Assembly: GCF_037893015.1 (NCBI RefSeq) | Contig: NC_133661.1 | Coordinates: forward strand, 245,097,503 to 245,161,502 | Direction of reading: 5' to 3' | DNA from: Macrotis lagotis | Taxonomy: Eukaryota > Chordata > Mammalia > Peramelemorphia > Peramelidae | DNA: 64,000 nt | Shown: piece by piece, positions 55,130 through 63,566 of the stretch | How the letters are laid out: each line of letters starts with the position of its first letter | Numbering within the stretch: position 1 is the first letter of the stretch | Notes under the pieces: model-generated | The model's input: the letters and a program-made list of their open reading frames with translations, nothing else | Told to the model about the DNA's origin: nothing | Databases searched by the model: none | Program-made: the position numbers and the translations under genes

Positions 55130-55280
55130 TTTTTAGGTTTTTGCAAGGCAAATAGAGTTAAGTGGCTTGCCCAAGGCCACACAGGTAGGTAATTATTAAA
55201 TGTCTGAGGCAGGATTTGAACCCAGGTACTCCTGACTCCAGGGCCAGTACTCTATCCACTGCACCACCTAGCTGCCCTAG
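55130..55280 (-). mobile_element. tRNA-derived SINE, antisense, with target duplication
   Basis: AGAAATACACTTTT is duplicated on both flanks. Full-length. Confidence 0.93.
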
Positions 55281-55654
55281 AAATACACTTTTCAAGAGTC
55301 ATGAATCACATCAAATTATAATCACTTTATATCTTACTCCCTTTTTAAAGTACCTTCCATGAGGACACACAATCCTCATGATCCAAAGAATCATGTAAAG
55401 CCAAATTATTTCATTTATACCCCACCAATTATACTCCCTCCAATTACAGCCAAAGTATCAAGCAAAGCAAAATTTCTTCACGATGTTTTCATGTCCAGTC
55501 CCTCTAGGCATATTCTCTCTCTCCATCTCTATAGTATTCCAACCATCTCTTTACAATCCTCCCCAACCAAAGTACTGGGTATACTCTCTCCCACTATCCC
55601 TTTAACTCCCCAACCATGGTACTTAAACCACCTTTAACTAAAGTATGGATTAAG
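55281..55654. other. No recognisable gene
   Basis: Holds a 92-codon Pro/Ser-rich frame without a recognised domain. Confidence 0.4.
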
Positions 55655-55825
55655 ATAAGGAAATTTTATATCTCAAAATGCTTATATAAATAAAATAGAA
55701 AAAAGAGATTAATGAGTTGGGTATGCAACTAAAAAAAGATAGAACAAATTAAAGATCCCAATTAAATACCAGATTAGTAATTCTGAAAATCAAAGGAGTC
55801 ATTAATAAAACTGAAAACCCTATTA
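55655..55825 (+). mobile_element. L1 ORF2 fragment, inverted relative to 53060-53225
   Basis: CTCAAAATGCTTATATAAAT and TTCTGAAAATCAAAGGAGTC are the near-exact reverse complement of the L1 segment at 53060-53225, about 2.4 kb away. Confidence 0.7.
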
Positions 55826-55964
55826 TGTATTCTCTTACCCTCTCCTCTGCCTTTAATGTACCACAAAGCTCTAAGTAGCTGGTAAAGTCACTTCTGATTT
55901 AATTTTATATATATAGGGCTTCCAAGAACATTAAATACCAGGACACCCTGAAGATCTCTTTTTC

Positions 55965-56500
55965 ACTAAAGATTTTATTTATTTTGAGTTTTACTATTTT
56001 TCCCCCCTAATCTTACTTCCCTCCCCCACCCCCACAGAAGGCAATTTGCCAGTTTTTATTTTGTTTCCATGGTATACATTGATCCAATTGAATGTGATGA
56101 GAGAAATCATATCCTTAAGGAAGAAACATAAACTATAAAAGATAGCAAGATCAGACAATAAGGGGCGGCTAGGTGGCGTAGTGGATGAAGCACCGACCTT
56201 GGAGTCAGGACTACCTGAGTTCAAATGTGACCTCAGACACTTAATAATTACCTAGCTGTGTGGTCTTGGGTAAGCCACTTAACCCCGTTTGCCTTGCAAA
56301 AAAAAAAAAAATCAGACAATAAGATATTTTTTTTTTCTAAATTAAAGTTAATAGTCTTTGGTCTTTGTTCAAACTCCACAGTTCTTTCTCTGGATACAGA
56401 TGGTCTCCATTACAGATAGCCCCAAATTGTCCCTGATTGTTGCACTGATGGAATGAGCAAGTCCATCAAGGTTGAAGATCACCCCAATCTTGTTGTTAGG
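55965..56500 (-). mobile_element. L1 3' UTR, antisense, split by a SINE
   Basis: TTTTATTTATTTTGAGTTTT, AGAAGGCAATTTGCCAGTTT and, after the SINE, TTTGTTCAAACTCCACAGTT and ATTGTTGCACTGATGGAATG. Confidence 0.9.
56162..56312 (+). mobile_element. tRNA-derived SINE nested in L1, with target duplication
   Basis: Low-divergence full-length copy. ATCAGACAATAA precedes it and recurs after the A13 tail. Confidence 0.95.
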
Positions 56501-56539
56501 GTGTACACATTCACCTTATAAAAAATTTCTCTTATGATT

Positions 56540-56800
56540 TTCTTCCCTATCTCATGGTTTCTTTCTTTCCCCTTAATGCTAATTCCTCAAACAGGAAATG
56601 ACTAATCTGTAAACATGTTTAACACAATTGTGTTTGCACAACATTCACCTAATTTTTCATCACTATGGGGAGGAAGGTGGGAAGGCAGAGTGGAAGGATA
56701 TTATATAACTTAAAAATATTCCTATGCATACGGATGAATGTTAAAAAAACTTTCATAACATGTAACTGGAAAAATCAAATTAAATATCAGTTTTAAAAAA
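56540..56800 (+). mobile_element. Old L1 terminus
   Basis: GTGGAAGGATATTATATAAC and ACATGTAACTGGAAAAATCA, like the terminus at 6950-7000. Confidence 0.45.
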
Positions 56801-56929
56801 AAGATTTTATGTTCTATTTGACTCATCTCCCATCACCTTTGAGCAGCAAGAAGTGATGGAAGTGGGGGGAGGGAAGAAGCTGACTCTTATTAGCTATGTA
56901 AGTGGAAAATTTACTTAATGTCTCTCTTT

Positions 56930-57100
56930 TTTTTAGGTTTGTTTTTTGTTTTTGTTTTTGTTTTTGCTAGGCAATGGGGTTAAGTGGCTTGCCCAAGGCC
57001 ACACAGCTAGGCAATTACTAAGTGTCTGAGACTGGATTTGAACTCAGTTTCTCCTGACTCTAGGGACAGTGCTCTATCCACTGCGCCACCTAGCCACCTT
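56930..57100 (-). mobile_element. tRNA-derived SINE, antisense
   Basis: TTTTTGCTAGGCAATGGGGT to CACTGCGCCACCTAGCCACC. Flanked by CT-rich words (TCTCTCTTTTTT). Confidence 0.92.
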
Positions 57101-57112
57101 CTCTCTCTCTCT

Positions 57113-57500
57113 TTTTTAAAGATTTTATTTATTTTGAGTTTTACAATTTTTCCCTAATCTTACTTCCCTCCCCCCACCCCACCCCCAGAAGGCAATTTGC
57201 CAGTCTTTACATTGTTTCCATGGTATACATTGTTCCAAATTGAGTGTGATGAGAGAGAAATCATATCCTTAAGGAAGAAACATAAAGTATAAGAGATAGC
57301 AAGATCATACAATAAGATAGCAGTTTTTTTCTTCTAAATTTAAGGTAATAGTCTTTGGCCTTTGTTCAAACTCCAAAGTTCTTTCTCTGGATACAGATGG
57401 TATTCTCCATGGCAGACAGCCCCAAATTGTCCCTGATTGTTGCACTGATGGAATGAGCAAGTCCATCAATGTTGGTCATTGCCCCCATGTTGCTGTTACC
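57113..57500 (-). mobile_element. L1 3' UTR, antisense, 5'-truncated
   Basis: Same order as 55965-56500 without the SINE: GAAGGCAATTTGCCAGTCTT, TCTTTCTCTGGATACAGATG, CATCAATGTTGGTCATTGCC. Confidence 0.9.
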
Positions 57501-57854
57501 TGAAAATCTCTCTTAAGAACTTTAAAATTGATTGTAAGGTTTGAGAAACACTGGCACAAGACTGCTGAGCATAGGATGCCCTCATAAGAAAAACAGGAGA
57601 CACATAAGTTTACAGTAAACACTGAGATTTTCATTTGGACTATTTGTGCAGGACCTGGTAGAGTATTCTGAGCTCATAATAGTGTGATTAATCATAGTCA
57701 GAAGCAGTGTAATCTGTCTATAACATAGATGTCATTTTAGTCTTCTTGTATAGGACAAGATCTAACTTTATCCATTTCCACTATGTACAATCTCTTCAAC
57801 TATTGAACAATTTAACTGTCCTAAGAGAAATACTATTGTCAAGAATTAAAAGTG
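57501..57854. other. No recognisable feature
   Basis: Unclassified. Confidence 0.4.
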
Positions 57855-58017
57855 TAGGGGAGGCTAGGTGGCACATTGGATAGAGCACCAGCCCTGGAGT
57901 CAGGAGTACCTGAGTTCAAATCTAGCCTCAGATACTTAATAATTGCCTAGCTGTGTGGCCTTGGGCAAGCCACTTGACCCCATTTGCCTTGCAAAAACCT
58001 AACAAAAAAAATAATAA
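57855..58017 (+). mobile_element. tRNA-derived SINE
   Basis: GGGGAGGCTAGGTGGCACAT head, tail CTTGCAAAAACC. ATTAAAAGTGT before and ATTACAAGTGT after are a one-mismatch duplication. Confidence 0.92.
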
Positions 58018-58028
58018 TTACAAGTGTT

Positions 58029-59006
58029 TCCCCAATTGACAAATGGTCAAAGGATATGCAGAGGCAATTTACAAATGAGGAAATCAAAATGATCCATAGG
58101 CATATGAAAAATTGCTCTAAATCATTACTTATTAGAGAAATGCATATTAAAACATCTCTGAGGTACCACCTCACACCTCTCAGACTGGCCAATATGACCA
58201 GAAAGGACAATAATCAATGTTAGAAGGGATGTGGGAAATACATTATTGGTGGAGCTGTGAACTCATCCAACCTTTTTGGAGAGCAATTTGGAACTATGCC
58301 CAAAGGGCAACAAAAATATGCATACCCTTTGATCCAGCAATACCACTACTGGGACTATACCCTCAAGAGATTATGAAAAAAGGTAATCACTTGTACAAAA
58401 ATATTAATAGCAACCCTGTTTGTGGTGGCAAAGAACTGGAAATTAAGTGAATGTCCTTCAATTGGGGAATGGCTTAACAAATTGTGGTATATATATGTGA
58501 TGGAATACTATTGTGCTATTAGAAACCAGGAAAAATGGGAATTCAGGGAAGCCTGGAAGGATTTGCCTGAACTGATGCTGAGTGAGATGAGCAGAACCAG
58601 AAGAACTTTATACACCCTAGCAGCAACATGGGGGCGATGATCAACCTTAATGGACTTGCTCATTCCATCACTGCAACAATCAGGCACAATTTGGGACTAT
58701 ATGTAATGGAGAATACTATCTGTATCCAGAAAAAGAATTGTGGAATTTGAACAAAGACCAAAGACCAAAGATTATTACCTTTAATTAAAAAAACGGTTAT
58801 CTTATTATGTAATCTTGCTATCTCTTATATTTTATTTTATCTTCTTCTTAAGGATATGATTTCTCTCTCAATGCAGTAAATTTAGATCAATGTATAGCAA
58901 GGAAACAATGTAAAGACTAACAGACTGCCTTCTGTGGGGTAGGGAAGGGAAGCAAGATTAGGGGAAAGTTATAAAATTCAAAATAAATAAAATCTTTCAA
59001 AAAAAT
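58029..59006 (+). mobile_element. L1 3' end with ORF2 C-terminus and target duplication
   Basis: TTACAAGTGTT at 58018-58028 recurs at 59007-59017. The coding part includes HMKNCSKSLLIREMHIKTSL, FDPAIPLLGLYPQEI and SIGEWLNKLWYIYVMEYYCA, i.e. the ORF2 C-terminus after the RT domain, in three frames because of small indels. The 3' UTR follows from about 58640. Confidence 0.93.
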
Positions 59007-59064
59007 TTACAAGTGTTATCTTCCCTTGTAGGATTGTGTATAATTTAATGTTCTTTACTAACAT

Positions 59065-59225
59065 TTGGGGTTTTTTTGTTTTTTGTTTTTGTAAGACAGT
59101 GGGGTTTTGTGACTTAGCCACGTTTACACAACTAGGTAATTATTAAGTTTCAGAGGTAGAATTTGAATTATGTTCTCTTGACTCTAGGATTGGTGCTCTA
59201 TCCCCTGTGCCACCTAGTTGCCCCT
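59065..59225 (-). mobile_element. tRNA-derived SINE, antisense
   Basis: Diverged: TTTTTGTAAGACAGTGGGGT to CCCTGTGCCACCTAGTTGCC. Confidence 0.85.
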
Positions 59226-59394
59226 CCAGTTAGCTTCTGTGATCCCTTTTCCAGTTGGTTAATTTAACTTTTTGCTGAGCTGCATTCCCTTTCCAATTGG
59301 TTTTATTTTTTTTTTGTAGCGTTACGTTCTTTTTCCAATTCATTCTTTTTACTTTTATTTATTTATTTATTTTTGCTTTTCACTGATTTTTATT

Positions 59395-59625
59395 TGAGGT
59401 TTTGTTATCTCATTTGGGTTTTCTTGGCAGAGATACTGGAGTGGTCTTGCCATTTTCTTCTCCAGCTCATTTGACAGATGAGGAAACTGAGGCAAACAAG
59501 ATCAAGTGACTTGCCTAGGGTCATCCAGCTAGTAAATGTCTGAGGTGATTTTTGATCTTAGAAAGATGAGTCTTTATGATTTCAAGCCCAACACTCTATC
59601 CATTGTATCACCTCACTGCCCTGAT
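59395..59625 (-). mobile_element. CORE-SINE, antisense
   Basis: TCTCATTTGGGTTTTCTTGG, AGATACTGGAGTGGTCTTGC and GAGGAAACTGAGGCAAACAA, ending ATCACCTCACTGCCC. Confidence 0.85.
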
Positions 59626-60057
59626 AGAGATGGTTCTTGGTTGTGGGTCAGCTCTGTCTGACTTTTCATGACCCCTTGGACCTTTCACTATCTTTCAGAA
59701 CACTGTCCAAGTTAGCATTCATTTTTTCCATAATACTACTTATCCATCTCAACCTCTACCATCCCTTTTTCCTTTTGCCTTTCATCTTTCCCAACATCAC
59801 TGTCTTTTCCGATGAGTACTGTTTGCTCATTCTGAGTGATCAAAAGTATTTAAGATTAAGCTTCAGTGTTTGACTTTTCAGTGAATAACCTGAATTAATA
59901 TCTTTATATATTGATTGACTGATCTCCTTGCTGTTCAAGGGATGATCAAAAGTCTTCTCCAGGGGTATTTTTACTTTTAAAGGAGTTTAATTTTTTGGTC
60001 AATTTTTCATGATTTTCCTGCATGATTTCATTTCTTTTTTCCATTGGAATATAGTAT
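59626..60057. other. No recognisable gene
   Basis: Unclassified, with a diverged retroposon-like phrase (GACTTTTCATGACCCCTTGG). Confidence 0.4.
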
Positions 60058-60777
60058 TCCAGAAGGCAAAAGAGCTTAGAATGCAACCAAAAATCAACTA
60101 CCCAGCAAAACTGAACATCCTCTTCCAGGGGAAAAGACAGACTTTCAATGAAACAGGAATTTCTTTTTTTTTTAAGGTTTTTGCAAGGAAATGGGGTGAA
60201 GTGGCTTGCCCAAGGCCACACAGCTAGGTAATTATTAAGTGTCAGAGGCCAGATTTGAACTCAGGTACTCCTGACTCCAGGACTGATGCTCCATCTAGCC
60301 ACCCCACACAATTAGGGAATTTCAAATGTTCTTATTGAGATGACCAGAGCTAAACAGAAAGTTTAATCTTCAAGTACAGGACTCAGGTGAAGCATAGAGA
60401 GGGTAAATGAGAAAGGTAAATTATGAGGGAATTAATGATGATGAACTACTTGTATTCCTGGATGGAAAGATGATATTGATAATACTCATGAACCTTCTCA
60501 TTTAATAGAGCAGGTATTATGGATGAGGCACAGGAGAGAGCTGAATTTGAAGATATAATATATTGTAAAAATGGAGTCAGTGGGTGAAAGGGAAATGTAC
60601 TAGGTGTAAGAGAAAGGAGAGGTAGAATAGGCAAAGATATTTCATATAAAAGATATTTCACATAGCTTTTGTAATGTATAGAAGGGAGGAAGGCAAGGGG
60701 GAATGAGGGAAATTTCATTCTCGTTGGAAATGGCTCAGAGAGGAAAGAGCATACACATTCAATAGGGTATAGACATC
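60058..60777 (+). mobile_element. Half-L1 3' fragment, interrupted by SINE and ERV-B
   Basis: Begins inside the ORF1 C-terminal coding part (translation AKELRMQPKINYPAKLNILF) and follows the same 3' region as 45575-46035 (GAAGGCAAGGGGGAATGAGG, GGGTATAGACATCTG). The match stops exactly at the LTR of ERV-B, so the retrovirus integrated into it. Confidence 0.85.
60158..60312 (-). mobile_element. tRNA-derived SINE, antisense, nested in half-L1
   Basis: TTTTTGCAAGGAAATGGGGT to CATCTAGCCACCCC. GGAATTTC flanks both sides. Confidence 0.92.
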
Positions 60778-61110
60778 TGCCGGGTTTTTATTTACAACGC
60801 CGGCTTCTTAATGCTAGTCCGTCCTCTTACTCACCAGTCCAACGCGTGGTGAGTCTTCGGGGTACCTCCGGCCCCCACTCTTTGATGGGGGAAGAACCAG
60901 ACAGAGCGCCTGAGGTGGGTCATGAGTCTTTATTCTTCTGTGATCACATTCCCGCTTCCCCCAACCTCTCAGCAGACCCTTTTATCCCCTCTGTCCTCCC
61001 TCCCATGAACTCTTACTCAATGAGGGGCCGAGTTCTGTAACATTCCCTTATAAGGTGATTATGTTTCCCCCTCTAAGCGACCGCCAAGCCTCTTCCCCCC
61101 GCCCCCAACA
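60778..61110 (-). repeat. ERV-B 3' LTR
   Basis: 333 bp from TGTTGGGGGCGGGG (minus strand, 61110) to CCCGGCA (60778). It lacks the 82-bp U3 duplication of ERV-A. Otherwise it differs by scattered substitutions and small indels. Confidence 0.93.
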
Positions 61111-61128
61111 TCTCCCCCTTTCTGTTTT
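61111..61128 (-). other. ERV-B polypurine tract
   Basis: Minus-strand AAAACAGAAAGGGGGAGA directly before the LTR, identical to ERV-A. Confidence 0.9.
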
Positions 61129-61214
61129 ACAAGGTTATCACTTGGTGTGACCTTAAGCGGTGCTGAGGTTAGCCTTAAGCGGTGTCATTTCTACTGGCCT
61201 CTGATAGCCGGGGG

Positions 61215-61340
61215 CGAGGAACCCTGTCTTAGGTCATCTCCTTCAACCCAGGACCTTGCCCGTCCTAGGCGCCCGACACCCTCAGGGCCTGTCTTAGGTG
61301 GCTGGGTGAGGAGAAGTTGCCCGTCTTGGGGTTTACCTCG
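61215..61340 (-). ncRNA. CTE-like hairpin, complete unit
   Basis: Counterpart of ERV-A 30388-30512, with all four GACGGG/CCTAAGACAGG-type motifs and the apical hairpin. A single-base insertion lies in the middle stem (CTCCTTCA on the + strand). Confidence 0.7.
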
Positions 61341-61403
61341 TCTTACCCCTAGGTGTCACATGTCATGCATGGCGGCTAGCCAGACTTGGGGATCCGCCGG
61401 GGG

Positions 61404-61500
61404 CGAGGAACCCTGTCTTAGGTCATCTCCTTCAACCCAGGACCTTGCCCGTCTTAGGTGGCTGGGTCAGGAGAAGTTGCCCGTCTTGGGGTTTACCTCG
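61404..61500 (-). ncRNA. CTE-like hairpin, apical hairpin deleted (unit 2)
   Basis: Same outer and middle stems, but 29 bp of the apical hairpin is missing. The two inner loop motifs are merged into one (minus strand CCTAAGACGGGC). Confidence 0.65.
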
Positions 61501-61563
61501 TCTTACCCCTAGGTGTCACATGTCATGCATGGCGGCTAGCCAGACTTGGGGATCCGCCGGGGG

Positions 61564-61660
61564 CGAGGAACCCTGTCTTAGGTCATCTCCTTCAACCCAG
61601 GACCTTGCCCGTCTTAGGTGGCTGGGTCAGGAGAAGTTGCCCGTCTTGGGGTTTACCTTG
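61564..61660 (-). ncRNA. CTE-like hairpin, apical hairpin deleted (unit 3)
   Basis: Almost identical to unit 2 (160-bp period), with one substitution at the outer stem (CCTTG for CCTCG on the + strand). Confidence 0.65.
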
Positions 61661-61674
61661 TCTTACCCCTAGGT

Positions 61675-62137
61675 GTCACATGTCATGCATGGCGGCTAGC
61701 CAGACTTGGGGATCCTCCCCCGTCTCCATGGCCATGAAGGCTTTCTGAGTAAGAAGCATATAGCCCCTCTGTCGCCTAGCTAGGCGGCAGAAACAGACAA
61801 CAAGTAGGGTGATTCCCAGAATCAGCGTCCTTGTTCACCCTCAAGGGGGTATCCTCCCGCCATCTGGCAATCCCTCCATGGTATGGGATCCTCGATGTCT
61901 TCCCCTGTGGCCACACATGAGGGGCCCCACCGAGGCAGAAGGGAGCCCCATCGATGTATTGGTCACTAGCAGGCGAGGGTAGATCGGGGAGTTCCGTGCT
62001 ACCGGAAGGGGAGAGGGAATAACTCGGAGTATTCCCCATGTCGGATTTCCTTCAGATGGAGCACCTCCAAGGATCCCTACGATGATCAGAAGGCCTGAAA
62101 AAGAAAGAAATTCCTCTCACCCCGTAGGGTTGGGCAT
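61675..62137 (-). pseudogene. env: ERV-B env remnant
   Basis: Same structure as in ERV-A: ATG overlapping the pol stop at 62137, TGA at codon 7, hydrophobic leader, short surface N-terminus, tandem stops, membrane anchor and tail ending at 61675. An overlapping 87-codon frame (61776-62039) translates identically in both proviruses, which shows how little the two copies differ here. No fusion-competent envelope is encoded. Confidence 0.75.
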
Positions 62138-62362
62138 TAATCAAGGTCTCTTATCTTGTAAACAGGGAGCCATCTTTCTGGCTCTTCTATCTTATCCTCG
62201 GGATGAAATGACAGGTGGCCCTGTCTTCTGTTCTTTACCGTTACAGGGCCATGCCAACCTCCCTCTTCATCTCTCCACATGACTTTAGAGCCTGGTAGGG
62301 CCTTGGTGGGAGAGGGCAGGAGCGTTGGTTCTTTCTTAGCATGTCCTTTTGGGGAGAAAAAA
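62137..62362 (-). pseudogene. pol: ERV-B integrase C-terminal fragment
   Basis: Encodes KVMWRDEEGGWHGPVTVKN and PERWLPVYKIRD, the SH3-like DNA-binding end of betaretroviral integrase. It sits one frame away from the upstream pol frame because of a small indel in the TTTTTTCTCCCC/AAAA stretch near 62345-62362. Stop TAA overlaps the env ATG. Confidence 0.8.
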
Positions 62363-62949
62363 TCTCTGGGCGGCTGTAGTGCCGTCATCCCTGACTTGTA
62401 GGAAATTCATGGTAAATAGTACCTGAGACAGGTCTGAATGGGTCAGTGACCTGCCAACTCCCCCTTTCTGTTTAAAAAGATAGGATGTAGCAGAGTATCC
62501 ATGTAGGACGGTGAACTGATAACGTTTACTGGGGGCTTGGAAATTGATCGCGGGGAGGGAAAAGGCAAATTTTTCTTTGTCCTCCGGGTGGAGGGGAATG
62601 CTATAGAAGCAGTCTTTAACATCAATCACTATAATAGTCCACCCTTGCGGGACTACAGTGGGCATAGGGAGACCAGGTTGGAGGGTACCCATGGGTACCA
62701 TGTTGGCATTTACTGCCCGAAGATCAATCAACATTCTCCAACTCCCCCCTTTCTTTTTTATGACAAAGACGGGGGAGTTATACGGGCTAAGGGACGGTTC
62801 CACTTTGTTCTCGTGCAGGAGGGTCATTACTATGTCTGTGAGGGCGATGAGCTTTTCTTTTGTCAGGGGCCACTGCTCAACCCAAATAGGTTTCTTATTA
62901 ATCCATGTTATTCTGGGGGAAAAGCTCATCTCTAGAGTGGCCCCAATTA
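62336..62949 (-). pseudogene. pol: ERV-B pol: RT fingers fused to integrase core remnant
   Basis: The frame opens in the -1 frame at the end of pro. It carries the RT N-terminal region (KPIWVEQWPLTKEKL, NSPVFVIKKKGGSWRML, VIDVKDCFYSIPLHPEDK), close to betaretroviral RT. At about 62500, after the fingers/palm start, it jumps to the late integrase core (YLFKQKGGVGRSL, LFTMNFLQVRDDG). The RT catalytic YxDD, thumb, connection, RNase H and the integrase zinc and most catalytic residues are deleted. The joined frame runs 198 codons before it breaks at 62336. Enzymatically dead. Confidence 0.88.
62458..62473 (-). other. Internal copy of the PPT in integrase (candidate central PPT)
   Basis: Minus-strand AAACAGAAAGGGGGAG matches 16 bases of the 3' PPT exactly. 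It encodes the KQKGG stretch of integrase, the place where lentiviruses carry their central PPT. Confidence 0.55.
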
Positions 62950-62956
62950 ATTTCCC
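62950..62956 (-). promoter_or_regulatory. pro-pol -1 frameshift site
   Basis: Minus-strand heptamer G GGA AAT, in phase with pro codons (CGG GGA AAT) and immediately followed by the pro stop TAA. A -1 slip moves into the open pol frame. Confidence 0.7.
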
Positions 62957-63566
62957 CGCAGGCTATCAGGGGTGGCAAGTGTCAGGTTAAGCTGGCTCAA
63001 GATATCTCTACCCCATAATGCATAAGGGAGGTCGGGTAGGCACAGTGGGGTGAAGAGTCCAGATTCTTCCAAAGCTGACCACCGTAAGGCGTGTGCTGCT
63101 TTCATGGCAGATCTATTGCCCCCCACCCCCGTCACTGCTTGAGGGCTCTGTAGGAGTGGCCACTCGCGCCTCCACTGTCCCCTATTTATGACAGAGCAAT
63201 CGGCTCCAGTGTCAATTATCCCTTTGAGCTTCTGATTTTCCACCGTGACGGTTAACAGTGGTCGCCCAGAGCTGACCGGGTGGACCCAGTTCACATGAGC
63301 GGGAGGGGTCCGCAAGGGCAGCGCCTTTCCTACCTCTTGGCCCTGTTTTACCAAGGTGGGAAAGGGGTGGGGGTTTGTGACCCTTACGGATGTGGGACTT
63401 CCGGGACCAAAAATGACCTGGGTATGGGTGACTAAGTCCACACATCTCTCAGCCCCTGTGATGAGCGCTGGGAAAATATTTGGCTCAATGGGAATCATCG
63501 AGGTTTCCCAAGGCCCGATCTCTCTCTGCTGTGTCCCTTCTCTATAGTCAACCCTCACGGGGATAG

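Larger units (their letters stand above)
61212..61723 (-). repeat. Tandem repeat of env tail plus CTE-like element (189 + 160 + 160 bp)
   Basis: GGGCGAGGAACCCTGTCTTA recurs at 61212, 61401 and 61561. The first period is 189 bp and the second 160, the 29-bp difference being the apical hairpin. Each unit also carries the last codons of env and the CATGTCATGCATGGCGGCTA segment. Confidence 0.92.

Noticed and set aside
61147..61748. Overlapping + strand open frames (about 75-121 codons) with repeated peptides
   Set aside because: They run antisense through the tandem CTE-like repeat of ERV-B. The repeats create long frames by copying a stop-free stretch; there is no independent start context or domain.
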